In this document: positions 42,478 to 51,915 of the stretch, piece after piece
Numbering within the stretch: the first letter of the stretch is position 1
Layout: every line of letters starts with the position of its first letter
Source: JADCGM01 sp943370355
GTDB taxonomy: Bacteria; Pseudomonadota; Alphaproteobacteria; Sphingomonadales; Sphingomonadaceae
Length of the DNA: 64,000 nt
NCBI GenBank assembly: GCA_943370355.1
Contig: CALRQP020000005.1
Coordinates: forward strand, 78,980-142,979
Reading direction: 5' to 3'
Translations under genes and position numbers: made by a program
Notes under the pieces: generated by a model
Seen by the model: only the letters and a program-made list of their open reading frames with translations
Told to the model about the DNA's origin: nothing
Database searches by the model: none

Positions 42478-43508
42478 CCGCCGGTGACGCTCATGTGCCG
42501 CGCAACTGCGGGCGCATGGCCGCGCCGGTCTATGACGAAGTCATGCCCCTTTGGTTTGCGCGAAATGGCTTCGTCGATCGCAGCGTCAAGGTTCGCGTCG
42601 TCGGCGGTCGCGCGGACAACAGCGCGCAGGTCGGCGGCATCGTCCTGGCCCAAGCACATGTAGAGCGTGCCGGTCGCGGTCAGCCGGACGCGGTTGCAGC
42701 TTTCGCAGAAATTATGGGTCAGCGGCGTGATGAACCCGAGCCGTTGGCCGGTTTCGCGAATCCGGACATAGCGCGCGGGGCCGCCCGTCGAATCGGGCAG
42801 GTCGTCGAGCGTCCAGCGCTGCGCAAGATCGGCGCGCACGCGGGACAGCGGCAGATAACGGTCGGTCCGGTCTTCGGCGACCTCGCCCAGCGGCATCGTC
42901 TCGATGAGCGTCAGGTCATGCCCCTCGCGGCCGCACCAACGCAGCATCGAATCGATCTCGTCCTCATTGATGCCGGCAAGCGCGACCATGTTGATCTTGA
43001 CCGCGAGGCCCGCGTGCTTCGCCGCGCGGATGCCGTCGAGCACCTGCTCCAGCCGGCCCCAGCGCGTGATGGCCGTGAATTTCACCGGATCGAGCGTGTC
43101 GATGCTGACGTTGATCCGCTTGACGCCAGCAGCCTTGAGATCGCTCGCGAATTTCGCAAGCTGGCTGCCGTTCGTCGTCAGCGTGAGTTCGTCGAGACCG
43201 CGGCCGAGATGCTGCCCGAGCGAGTGCACCAAGTCTATGATCCCGCGCCGCACCAGCGGTTCGCCGCCAGTCAGCCGTAGCTTGCGCACCCCTCGCCGCA
43301 CGAAGGCCGACGCCAGCCGGTCGATCTCCTCAAGGCTCAGGACCTCCGCCTTGGGCAGGAAGGTCATATGCTCCGACATGCAATAGACGCAGCGGAAGTC
43401 GCAGCGATCGGTGACCGAGACGCGCAGATAGTCGATGCGCCGCCCATAGGGATCGACGAGCGGTGCGCTCGCGTCGCGCGTCAGTCCGCCGGGGTGCAGC
43501 ATGCCCAT
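42474..43508 (-). CDS. moaA: GTP 3',8-cyclase MoaA
   Basis: Radical-SAM enzyme of 344 residues for the first step of molybdenum cofactor synthesis. It has the N-terminal 4Fe-4S/SAM motif in TDRCDFRCVYC, RLTGGEPLVRRG, NVSIDTLDP, the C-terminal cluster ligands NFCESCNRVRLT and YMCLGQ, and the closing Gly-Gly that activates the enzyme. All ligands are intact. It pairs with nadK in a two-gene operon. A molybdenum-enzyme fragment (2Fe-2S subunit at 4.8 kb) also occurs in the window, but the two are not linked. Confidence 0.97.
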   Translation of the reverse strand: MGMLHPGGLTRDASAPLVDPYGRRIDYLRVSVTDRCDFRCVYCMSEHMTFLPKAEVLSLEEIDRLASAFVRRGVRKLRLTGGEPLVRRGIIDLVHSLGQHLGRGLDELTLTTNGSQLAKFASDLKAAGVKRINVSIDTLDPVKFTAITRWGRLEQVLDGIRAAKHAGLAVKINMVALAGINEDEIDSMLRWCGREGHDLTLIETMPLGEVAEDRTDRYLPLSRVRADLAQRWTLDDLPDSTGGPARYVRIRETGQRLGFITPLTHNFCESCNRVRLTATGTLYMCLGQDDAADLRAVVRATADDANLDAAIDEAISRKPKGHDFVIDRRGHAPAVARHMSVTGG

Positions 43509-43601
43509 GCGCGGATATGTGCGGTCAGACAGCGCCGCTGTCCAGCTTCCCTCTTGCAGTGGCCCGGCTTCCCCTCTCTATTCAGGGCAAAGGGGAGCCG
43601 C

Positions 43602-45134
43602 ATGATGATCGAAAACAGGTTCCGATTGCCGCTGCGCCGTCGCGGGTTGTTGCAGGCCGGGCTGGCCGGTGCGGCGCTGCTGACGCCGGCGCGCCTGCTG
43701 GCGAAGGACGCCTATGTCGATGTGCGCAAGGCGATCGCCGCCGGCCATGACGCGGCGGTTAAACGATTGCAGGACTGGATCCGCCTGCCGTCGATCGCAG
43801 CCGAGAACCGCGCGATGCCGGAAGGGGCTGCCTATATGGCCCAGCTGGCGCGCGATGCCGGGTTTCAGAAGGCGGAGATCGTGCCGACGAGCGGGCATCC
43901 CGGCGTTTTCGCCACGCTCGATGCCGGCGCGAAAAAGACCATGGGCATCTACTTCATGTATGATGTGAAGCAGTTCGACCCATCCGAATGGTCATCGCCG
44001 CCGCTGGAAGCGCGGCTCGTCGACAAGCCGGGGTTCGGCAAGGTGGTCGTGGGGCGCGGTGCGGTCAACCAGAAGGGGCCGGAGGCGACCTTCCTCGCCG
44101 CCCTCCACGCGATGCGCGCGGCGGGGCGTAAACTGCCGGTCAATCTGGTGCTTGTCGCCGAGGGCGAAGAAGAGATCGGCTCGCCCCATTTCTCCGAAAT
44201 CGTCCGGCGGCCCGATGTGCTCGCAGCGCTCCGGAAATGCGTCGGCGTGATCATTCCGACCGGCTGGCAAAGTCCGGCGACGGGCGGCGTGTCGGTCAAT
44301 CTCGGCGCGAAGGGCGTGATTGAACTCGAACTTGTCGCATCGGGCAAGAGCTGGGGTCGCGGACCGCTGACCGATATCCACTCCAGCGAGAAGGCCCGCA
44401 TCGACAGCCCGGCCTGGCGGCTCGTCGCCGCGCTGTCGACATTGGTCAGCCCCGACGGCAACACGCCGCTCATCGATGGTTTCGCCGACAAGGCGCGGCC
44501 GCTCACCCCGCGCGAGCGCCAGCTGCTGGTCGAGGCCGCCAAGTCGCTCGACGAGGCCGATGCGAAGCGCGCGCTGGGCATCACCCACTGGATCGACGAC
44601 CTGCCGTGGCAGCAGTCGCTCGAACGGCTCGCGGCGGCGCCGACGGTCAATATCGAAGGGCTGGTCGCGGGCTATACCGGGCCCGGCGGCAAAACCATCC
44701 TGCCGGGCCATGCGGTTGCCAAGATTGACATGCGAATCGTGCCCGACATGACGAAGGACGACACTGTCGCCAAGCTCAAGGCGCATCTTGCCAAGCGGGG
44801 GTTCGGCGACATCGAGGTCAATGTCTCCGGTGGCTATGACCCGACCGAAACGCCCGAAAACAGTGCGCTCGTCCGCGCCGAACTCGCGACCTACCGCCGC
44901 GCCGGTGTGGCGACGACCATCTATCCGCGCCTTGCCGGGTCATGGCCCGGCGTCGTGTTCACGGGTGCACCGGTAAGCCTTCCGGCCGGTCAATTCGGTC
45001 TCGGCCATGGCAATGGCGCGCACGCGCCGAACGAATATTTCGTGATCGACAGCAGCAATCCCAAGGTCGCGGGCATGGACGATGCGGCGCTGGGCTTTGT
45101 GGATTTCCTGTACGAGATCGCTGCCAGCGGGTGA
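43602..45134 (+). CDS. Exported M20-family dipeptidase/peptidase
   Basis: A 510-residue zinc peptidase. The N terminus has basic residues and a hydrophobic segment (LRRRGLLQAGLAGAALLTPARLLA), a Tat-like export signal. Motifs: GIYFMYDVKQFDP, where the metal-bridging His of the family appears as Tyr/Asp, VVVGRGAVNQKGPEATFLAAL, AEGEEEIGSPHF (catalytic Glu pair), and GLGHGNGAHAPNEYFVI at the end. The YFMYDVKQ variant differs from the usual HxDV, so activity might be altered. Start ATG 43602 (or 43605) follows GGGGAG. It diverges from moaA. Confidence 0.87.
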   Translation: MMIENRFRLPLRRRGLLQAGLAGAALLTPARLLAKDAYVDVRKAIAAGHDAAVKRLQDWIRLPSIAAENRAMPEGAAYMAQLARDAGFQKAEIVPTSGHPGVFATLDAGAKKTMGIYFMYDVKQFDPSEWSSPPLEARLVDKPGFGKVVVGRGAVNQKGPEATFLAALHAMRAAGRKLPVNLVLVAEGEEEIGSPHFSEIVRRPDVLAALRKCVGVIIPTGWQSPATGGVSVNLGAKGVIELELVASGKSWGRGPLTDIHSSEKARIDSPAWRLVAALSTLVSPDGNTPLIDGFADKARPLTPRERQLLVEAAKSLDEADAKRALGITHWIDDLPWQQSLERLAAAPTVNIEGLVAGYTGPGGKTILPGHAVAKIDMRIVPDMTKDDTVAKLKAHLAKRGFGDIEVNVSGGYDPTETPENSALVRAELATYRRAGVATTIYPRLAGSWPGVVFTGAPVSLPAGQFGLGHGNGAHAPNEYFVIDSSNPKVAGMDDAALGFVDFLYEIAASG

Positions 45135-45203
45135 TCTTTGCTGGCGTTTAACCGCGTTCGGGGCCAAATCGGTCATGACACTCGGGTAGGTTCGTTCGCT
45201 CAG

Positions 45204-47357
45204 ATGAATCGGGTTGAAACGATCGACACTTTGCTGACGGAGGCCGCCTCCGGGGAGCCGTTTGCCGGAGCGCCCGGCGAACTGGCTTCGGTTTTCCTTA
45301 TCTCGCCGCGCTACCGTCAGGAGTTGGCGGCGGCGGTCGAATCATCCGGGCGCATCGTTCGTCTGACACGGCGCATCGAGGATGCGGCGAGGCGATTCGC
45401 TGAGTCACCGGCGCTAATCGCGGTCGTCGATGCGCGGGGCGCGCTCGGGCGCGGACTCGAAACAGCGCGCGGCCTGTCGCAGGCGGTCGAGGAGAGACGG
45501 GGCGCGATGCTCGTGTTGCTGTCGCGCGGCGACGGCGATGCGCTTGCTGAGGTGTATGCGAGCGGCGCAACGCATTTTCTGATCAGCCCGTTCACCACCG
45601 TCGAGTTCGGCGACGCGCTGCGCTTCGCCGACCGCTACGTCGCGCGGATGCGCCGAAGCGGCGCCAACGAAGCGCTGGTCTCGGCGCAAGCGGCGCTGGC
45701 GGGCAGTGCGCGCTGGGAGTGGCGGCGCGGCGACGATGATGTCGTTATTTCGCCTGCGCTGGCGGCGCTGCTTGGTGAGCCGATGTTGCGGCGCATCGGA
45801 GCGCTGTCGGCGATTTCCCGGCTCGCACCGCCCGAACGGCGCCGGATCGGGCTCGGACTGCGGCGCCTGCTCCTGACCAACACCGCCGGCGACGTCGACC
45901 ATATGATGGCGGTCGATGGCACGCCTCACCGGCTTGTTCACCACGTCCGCGTGTTGCGCGGTGCCGATGACAAGATCGCCGGACTGTCAGCCACGGTGGA
46001 GGACATCGATACGCTGCTGCTCGACCGAAGGCTTGCTCAGCATTTCGATGCCCAGACCGGGCTCGCCAATCAAGATTATGCGCGCACTTGGGTGGACCAG
46101 CTGCTTGGGGGGCGGAGCGAATTCGATCCGGCCTGCATCGTCGTGCTGCTGTCGATCAGCCGGTTCGAACAGGTCAACGTCAGCTATGGCCGCGGCGTTG
46201 CCGACGCATTGCTGCAGGCGGTGGCGCGGCGGTTGCGCCGGGTGGCCGGCGAGGATGCGACGCCCGACAAGGTGCTCATCGCCCGCCTTGCCGGTGCTGA
46301 GTTCGCGGTCGCATTCGCAGGGCCAGTGCTGCTCAACGACGCGATCCGCTTCAGCCAGCAGCTTGGCGATTCCTTCGAGCGGCCATTCGTTATCGGCGGC
46401 CGGGTCATCCATCTCGCGTGCCGCATGGGAATCGCGGCCGCCGCCAACGATCTCGACAGCGCCGATACGCTGTTCCGTCAGGCGGGCACCGCGCTCGCGC
46501 ATGCCAAGACTGCCGAGCCCAACAGTTTTCAGGTGTTCCTGCCCGGCACCGACGATGACAGTGCCTGGCGCATGGCCGTGCTGCAGGCAGACCTGCGCCG
46601 TGCCCTCGATGAAGGCGAGCTTGAGATCCTGTTCCAGCCGCAGGTCGAAATCGTATCGGGCCGTATCACAGGCGTTGAGGCGTTGGTGCGTTGGCAGCAT
46701 CCGCTGCTCGGTACGCTATCGGCACAGATACTTCTCGAGGTTGCTGAGCGCGCCGAATTGTCCGCGCGGGTTGGCGAACACATTATCGCTCGTGCGCTCG
46801 CGGAGGCAGCGAGATGGCCGGTGTCACTGGGCGGCGTCCGATTGTCGGTTAACGTAACAGCGGAAGATGTGCAGCGGCCGGGATTCGCCAACACGCTGGA
46901 AGGCTTGGTAGAAGCGAGCGAGTTTTCGCATGAGCGACTCACTGTCGAAGTAACGGAAAGCGGGCTTGTCGAAAATCTCGAAGTTGCCGCCATCGCGCTC
47001 GCCGACATTCGCGGCAGTGGCGTCCGGGTGGCGATCGACGATTTCGGCACTGGCTATTCGTCGCTTGCCTATCTCAAGGCGCTGCCGCTCGATTATTTGA
47101 AGGTCGACAAGAGTTTGGTCACCGATATCGGAGGGTCGATGCGCGACCGTGTTGTCGTGCACGGCGTTGTTGACATGGCGCGCTCGCTGGGGCTGGGCGT
47201 CATCGCCGAAGGGGTGGAGACGATCGACCAGCTGGAGCCGCTCGTGCGCGCCGGGTGTAACTGGTATCAGGGCTATCTCTGTTCGCCGCCGCTCGCCGCG
47301 GGCGAACTCGCCGACTTCGTCCTGATCTGGAACGCCGCGCACCGGGTATCGCTCTGA
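45204..47357 (+). CDS. c-di-GMP phosphodiesterase with degenerate GGDEF domain
   Basis: A 717-residue cytoplasmic protein. The first 260 residues include a REC-like region without a clear phosphoacceptor; a GGDEF domain follows (DAQTGLANQDYARTWVDQLL), whose active site is altered to AGAEF, so it is probably not a cyclase. The C-terminal EAL domain is intact: GVEALVRWQHP, then a VNVTAEDV segment, VEVTESGLVENL, IDDFGTGYSSLAYL, LKVDKS and VIAEGVET. Net activity should be c-di-GMP breakdown, perhaps GTP-modulated. ATG 45204 is chosen; the frame also has an upstream TTG at 45138. Its stop overlaps the DsbA-like gene by one base. Confidence 0.9.
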   Translation: MNRVETIDTLLTEAASGEPFAGAPGELASVFLISPRYRQELAAAVESSGRIVRLTRRIEDAARRFAESPALIAVVDARGALGRGLETARGLSQAVEERRGAMLVLLSRGDGDALAEVYASGATHFLISPFTTVEFGDALRFADRYVARMRRSGANEALVSAQAALAGSARWEWRRGDDDVVISPALAALLGEPMLRRIGALSAISRLAPPERRRIGLGLRRLLLTNTAGDVDHMMAVDGTPHRLVHHVRVLRGADDKIAGLSATVEDIDTLLLDRRLAQHFDAQTGLANQDYARTWVDQLLGGRSEFDPACIVVLLSISRFEQVNVSYGRGVADALLQAVARRLRRVAGEDATPDKVLIARLAGAEFAVAFAGPVLLNDAIRFSQQLGDSFERPFVIGGRVIHLACRMGIAAAANDLDSADTLFRQAGTALAHAKTAEPNSFQVFLPGTDDDSAWRMAVLQADLRRALDEGELEILFQPQVEIVSGRITGVEALVRWQHPLLGTLSAQILLEVAERAELSARVGEHIIARALAEAARWPVSLGGVRLSVNVTAEDVQRPGFANTLEGLVEASEFSHERLTVEVTESGLVENLEVAAIALADIRGSGVRVAIDDFGTGYSSLAYLKALPLDYLKVDKSLVTDIGGSMRDRVVVHGVVDMARSLGLGVIAEGVETIDQLEPLVRAGCNWYQGYLCSPPLAAGELADFVLIWNAAHRVSL

Positions 47358-47995
47358 TGCATATCGACAAGTTCAGCGACTTTGTTTGCCCCTGGTGCTG
47401 GATCGGCAAACGCAACCTCGATGCATTCGCGGTGGAGCGGCCGCTGACGCGAAGCTATTGGCCCTACTATCTGCACCCCGACTTGCCGCCCGAAGGCGTT
47501 GACCGGGCCGAAATGTCGATCGCCAAGTTCGGCAGCCTCGAGCGGGCGCGGGAGCTGGGCCGGGCGGTTGAGGCCGCTGCGGCGGACGTAGGGCTGGACA
47601 TGCGGCTTGGCAGTATCAAACGAGTGCCGAACACGCGCGACGCCCACCGGCTGATGCGCTGGGGGGCTGGGCAGGGGGTTGCCGATGACCTCGCCGAACG
47701 ATTGTTCTCCGCGCATTTCGCGCATGGGCGCGACATTGGCGACACTGCGACGTTGATCGAGCTTGGTGCAGCTGCCGGGCTCGACGCGGCCTTGCTGAGC
47801 GACCTGCTTGCGGGTGACGCCGACCGCGACCTCGTCGATGGCCAGGCAGCGCATGCGCGGGACATGGGGATCAGCGGCGTTCCGACAGTGGTGCTCGATC
47901 GCAAGGTCAGCGTCGTGGGCGCGCAACCCGTTGCAGCACTCCGCGCTGCCGCCGCGCGAGCCGATACCCGCGCGCCGCGGGAGATGAACTTCTAA
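47357..47995 (+). CDS. DsbA-family (FrnE-like) thiol protein
   Basis: A 212-residue cytoplasmic thioredoxin-fold protein: active site DFVCPWCWIGKRNL near residue 11, YLHPDLPPEG, a helical insert (NTRDAHRLMRWGAGQGVADDL; FSAHFAHGRDIGD) and the cis-Pro strand GISGVPTVVLDRK. This is the FrnE/2-hydroxychromene-isomerase-like class, without signal peptide. Its ATG shares a base with the stop of the EAL gene (TGATG), so the two are coupled, although no functional link is evident. Confidence 0.9.
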   Translation: MHIDKFSDFVCPWCWIGKRNLDAFAVERPLTRSYWPYYLHPDLPPEGVDRAEMSIAKFGSLERARELGRAVEAAAADVGLDMRLGSIKRVPNTRDAHRLMRWGAGQGVADDLAERLFSAHFAHGRDIGDTATLIELGAAAGLDAALLSDLLAGDADRDLVDGQAAHARDMGISGVPTVVLDRKVSVVGAQPVAALRAAAARADTRAPREMNF

Positions 47996-48021
47996 CCCCT
48001 CTCGCTTCGGGGGAGAAGGGA

Positions 48022-51000
48022 CTAGCGCTTCGACTTGAAGATGCCGATCGGCGGCTTGGGCTTGAGCGGCACCGCCACTTTCGGTGCTGCCTTGAGCACC
48101 GCGCCCTGCGCAACCTTCGCCAAACCCTTCGAAAGTTGCAGCGCGCCGTTCAGCCGCGCCTCCGGCCCGTTCCAATCGCGCGTGATCACGAACTTCTGAT
48201 CAGGCCGCAGCTTGGCCGTGCCTTTCAGCCGGTGGATATAGTCGAAAAGACCGTGCGGCTCAGGAAAGCTGTCGTTCTGGAAGGTGACGATCGCGCCCTT
48301 CGCGCCGGTCTCGATCTTGGCGATGCAGGCGATCTTGCAGTTGAGCTTGGTCTCGATAACCACCAGCAGATTCTTGAGCTCGGGCGGCAGTTCGCCGAAC
48401 CGGTCGATGAGTTCGGCGGCGAAGGAATCGATCGACGGGCGATCCTCCAGCTCGTTCATGCGGCGATAGAGCGCCATGCGCAGGTTCAAGTCCGGGACAT
48501 AGTCGTCGGGGATCAGGATCGGCGCATCGACGGCGATGGTCGGGCTGAACGCCTCCTCGGGCGGCTTGAGTCCCTGGCTGGTCGCCCGCGCGGTCAGGAT
48601 CGCGTCCTCGAGCATCTGCTGGTAAAGTTCGAACCCGATCTCGCGGATATGCCCCGATTGTTCGTCGCCAAGCAGATTGCCGGCGCCGCGAATGTCGAGA
48701 TCGTGGCTCGCGAGCTGGAACCCCGCACCGAGCGAGTCGAGGCTCGACAGAACCTGCAGCCGTTTCTCCGCCGTCTCGGTGATCGACTGGTTTTCGGGTG
48801 TCGTCATGTACGCATAAGCGCGGATCTTGGCGCGGCCGACCCGGCCCCTGAGCTGATAGAGCTGCGCGAGCCCGAACATGTCGGCGCGGTGAACGATCAG
48901 TGTGTTGGCGCTCGGGATGTCGAGCCCGCTTTCGACGATCGTCGTGGAGAGCAGCACGTCATATTTGCGGTCGTAAAAGGCGGACATCCGCTCCTCGACC
49001 TCGGTCGGCGACATCTGCCCGTGCGCGACGACATATTTCACCTCTGGCACCGATTCCCGCAGGAATTGTTCGATGTCCGGCAGGTCGGAGAGTCGCGGCA
49101 CGACGAAGAAGCTCTGCCCGCCGCGATAATGTTCGCGCAGCAGCGCCTCGCGCATCACCACGTCGTCCCACGGCATGACATAGGTTCGGACCGCCAGCCG
49201 GTCGACCGGGGGCGTCGCGATCACCGACAGCTCGCGCAGGCCCGACATCGCCATCTGCAGCGTGCGCGGGATCGGCGTCGCGGTCAGCGTGAGGACATGC
49301 ACGTCATTCTTCAGCGCCTTCAGCCGCTCCTTGTGCACGACTCCGAACCGCTGCTCCTCGTCGACGACCGCGAGCCCGAGGCGCTTGAACTCGACGCTCT
49401 TGGCGAGCACGGCATGCGTCCCGACAACGATGTCGATCGTGCCGTCGGCGAGTCCCTCGCGGGTCTTCTTCGCCTCTGCCGCCGTCACCAGCCGTGACAG
49501 CTGGCGCACCTCTATCGGGAATCCGGCGAAGCGGTCTCGGAAATTGGCGAAATGCTGGCGGGCGAGCAGCGTGGTCGGGCAGATGACCGCGACCTGCATG
49601 CCCTCGATCGCGGCAGCAAAGGCGGCGCGGAGCGCGACCTCGGTCTTGCCGAACCCGACATCGCCGCATACCAGCCGGTCCATCGGCTTGCCCGAGGCCA
49701 GGTCGGCAAGCACATCCTCAACCGTCTTCGCCTGATCCTCGGTTTCCGAATAAGGAAAACGGTCGACGAACGCGCCCATATCGTGCGCCGACGGGGCAGC
49801 AGCAGGCGCTTCGCGGGTCGCACGGGCGGCGGCGACTTCGAGGAGTTCGCCAGCAATCTCCCGGATCCGCTCCTTCATCCTTGCCTTGCGGTTCTGCCAC
49901 GCGACGCCGCCGAGCTTGTCGAGCGACACGCCGTCGCTCTCGCTGCCATAGCGTGACAGCACGTCGATATTCTCGACGGGCACATAGAGTTTGTCGCCGC
50001 CGTCATAGACGAGCATCACGCAGTCGTGCGGCGACTTGGCGACGGGGATCTGCGTCAGCCCTTCGTAGCGGCCGATGCCATGTTCGGCATGGACGACAAG
50101 GTCGCCCGGCGTCAGCATCGACAGCTCGGCCATGAACGCGTCGGCCTTGCGTGCCGAGCGGCGGCGGCGCACGAGCCGGTCGCCGAGCATATCCTGTTCG
50201 GTCAGGACCGCGATGTCGTCGACGCTAAAACCATGATCGAGCGCCAGCACCGCGAGCGCGACATTGCCCTCGGCCGCAGTCCCAAGCGCCTCCTGCCACG
50301 AGTCCACGGGCTTCAGCCGGGTCACGCCCTCGTCGGCGAGCAGCCCGCGCAGCCGCTCGCGCGCGCCGCCGGTGTAGCTGGCGAGAATCACCCGCTGCTT
50401 GGTCCGCCGCAGCGTGTCGATATGCTTTTTGACTGCCTCATAGACATTCTGGTTCGCGGCCCGCTCGGGCGCGAAGTCGCGTGCCGGCTGCGCACCCAGC
50501 TCGACGGTCTTTGCCGTCCCCTCGGGCGCGTGAAACACCGAGGTGAGATGCGCGCGTGATTTGGCGAGCTGGTCCCGCCACTCCTCCTGCGACAGGTACA
50601 GCCGCTCGGGCGCAAGCGGCCGGTAACTGCCGCGCGAAGTCGCCAGCGCCGCCTTGCGATTGTCGAAATAGTCGGCAATCGACTCGAACCGGTCCTCTGC
50701 TGCTTTCTCCCCACCGCCGTCGCGGACAATCACGTCATGGGGCGACAGATAGTCGAACAGCGTGGCCAGAGTTGGCTCGAACAGCGGCAGCCAATGTTCC
50801 ATGCCCGCGAGCCGCCGGCCATCGCTGATCGCCTGATAAAGTGCGTCGCCGGTGGCCGTCGCGCCGAACGTTTCGACATAGCCTTTGCGGAAGGTGCGCA
50901 CCGCCTCTTCGGTCAGCAGCACCTCCGACACCGGCAGCAGCGTGAAGCCGGGGCTGGTCTCGATCGTGCGCTGCGTTGCCGGATCGAAGCGGCGCACCGT

Positions 51001-51570
51001 CTCGATCTCATCACCGAAAAAGTCGAGCCGCAGCGCACTGCTCTCGCCGGCCGGAAACAAGTCGAGCAGCCCGCCGCGCACCGCAAATTCGCCGGCATCG
51101 ACGACGGTGTCGGTGCGGACATAGCCATTGGACTGGAGAATCGCCGCCAGCCTGTCACGGTCGATGCGCTCGCCCGGCGCGATGCGCGCGGTCAGACCCG
51201 CGATCCGCGACGGCGGCAGCGTGCGCTGTGTCGCGGCGTTCACCGTCGTCACGAGCAGCTGCGCCTTGCCGGTCGGCGCACTGAGCGCGGCAAGCGCCGC
51301 CAACCGGTCGGCGGTGACGCGCAGGCTTGGCGATGCGCGGTCGTAGGGCAGGCAGTCCCAGGCCGGTAGCGAGATCGTCTCCAGTTCCGGCGCGAAGAAA
51401 TGCGCCGCGTCGAGCAGTGCGCGCGCGGCTGAATCGTCCGACGCGATGAATACCGCCCGGCCCTTTGCCGCCCGCGCCAGGTCGGCCATCAGCCACGGCT
51501 CGTAACCGGCCGGACATCCGGTCAGCGTCAGCGATTCCGTGGCGGTGACGAGATTGCGCGGATCGATCAC
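48022..51570 (-). CDS. mfd: Transcription-repair coupling factor Mfd
   Basis: A 1182-residue DNA translocase that removes stalled RNA polymerase and recruits UvrA. N-terminal UvrB-like module (SLPAWDCLPYDRASPSL; GEFAVRGGLLDLFP), polymerase-interacting CarD-like domain (PGDLVVHAEHGIGRYEGL), helicase core with GDVGFGKTEVALRAAF, VVDEEQRFGV and LTATPIPRTLQMA, LLSTTIVESGLDIP, QLRGRVGR, and the C-terminal TRCF domain. GTG 51570 overlaps the sdhE stop by four bases; the much longer open frame upstream lies over sdhE and is not coding. The C-terminal tail is Lys/Pro-rich. Confidence 0.97.
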   Translation of the reverse strand: MIDPRNLVTATESLTLTGCPAGYEPWLMADLARAAKGRAVFIASDDSAARALLDAAHFFAPELETISLPAWDCLPYDRASPSLRVTADRLAALAALSAPTGKAQLLVTTVNAATQRTLPPSRIAGLTARIAPGERIDRDRLAAILQSNGYVRTDTVVDAGEFAVRGGLLDLFPAGESSALRLDFFGDEIETVRRFDPATQRTIETSPGFTLLPVSEVLLTEEAVRTFRKGYVETFGATATGDALYQAISDGRRLAGMEHWLPLFEPTLATLFDYLSPHDVIVRDGGGEKAAEDRFESIADYFDNRKAALATSRGSYRPLAPERLYLSQEEWRDQLAKSRAHLTSVFHAPEGTAKTVELGAQPARDFAPERAANQNVYEAVKKHIDTLRRTKQRVILASYTGGARERLRGLLADEGVTRLKPVDSWQEALGTAAEGNVALAVLALDHGFSVDDIAVLTEQDMLGDRLVRRRRSARKADAFMAELSMLTPGDLVVHAEHGIGRYEGLTQIPVAKSPHDCVMLVYDGGDKLYVPVENIDVLSRYGSESDGVSLDKLGGVAWQNRKARMKERIREIAGELLEVAAARATREAPAAAPSAHDMGAFVDRFPYSETEDQAKTVEDVLADLASGKPMDRLVCGDVGFGKTEVALRAAFAAAIEGMQVAVICPTTLLARQHFANFRDRFAGFPIEVRQLSRLVTAAEAKKTREGLADGTIDIVVGTHAVLAKSVEFKRLGLAVVDEEQRFGVVHKERLKALKNDVHVLTLTATPIPRTLQMAMSGLRELSVIATPPVDRLAVRTYVMPWDDVVMREALLREHYRGGQSFFVVPRLSDLPDIEQFLRESVPEVKYVVAHGQMSPTEVEERMSAFYDRKYDVLLSTTIVESGLDIPSANTLIVHRADMFGLAQLYQLRGRVGRAKIRAYAYMTTPENQSITETAEKRLQVLSSLDSLGAGFQLASHDLDIRGAGNLLGDEQSGHIREIGFELYQQMLEDAILTARATSQGLKPPEEAFSPTIAVDAPILIPDDYVPDLNLRMALYRRMNELEDRPSIDSFAAELIDRFGELPPELKNLLVVIETKLNCKIACIAKIETGAKGAIVTFQNDSFPEPHGLFDYIHRLKGTAKLRPDQKFVITRDWNGPEARLNGALQLSKGLAKVAQGAVLKAAPKVAVPLKPKPPIGIFKSKR

Positions 51571-51833
51571 TTGGCAACCCCGACATAATCCAGCTTCATC
51601 AGCGCATCGAGCAGCGGTCCGGCGAAGCGCGATGGTGGCTCGCCGCGGCCGAAGGCCCAGGCGATGATATCGACATCCTGCTCGGCAAGCAGATCCTCGA
51701 ACCAGTCGAGCTCCGCCGCGCCAAAGCCTGCCAGATAACGGTCGGAAAAGCCGCCGATCAGGAAGTCCGCCTCGCGCGTGCCGCGGTGCCAGGCGCGGAA
51801 ATGGATTCGGCGCTGGCGGATGTCGTCGGTCAT
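51567..51833 (-). CDS. sdhE: Succinate dehydrogenase assembly factor SdhE (FAD assembly)
   Basis: A small 88-residue helical protein of the SdhE/Sdh5/YgfY family, which promotes covalent FAD attachment to SdhA. The conserved RGTREADFLIGGF holds the RGxxE signature, followed by an acidic helix ELDWFEDLLAEQDVDIIAWAFG. Start ATG 51833 gives MTDDIRQRRI; longer frames upstream are not homologous. It overlaps mfd by four bases and diverges from recG with 82 bp between starts. Confidence 0.93.
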   Translation of the reverse strand: MTDDIRQRRIHFRAWHRGTREADFLIGGFSDRYLAGFGAAELDWFEDLLAEQDVDIIAWAFGRGEPPSRFAGPLLDALMKLDYVGVAK

Positions 51834-51915
51834 GCCGGGCTTTCTGCAACAGGCGATTGCGCCGGCACGGTGGAACCGGCCAGCGTCATCGCCTAACGTG
51901 GCAGCCGAATAGCCC

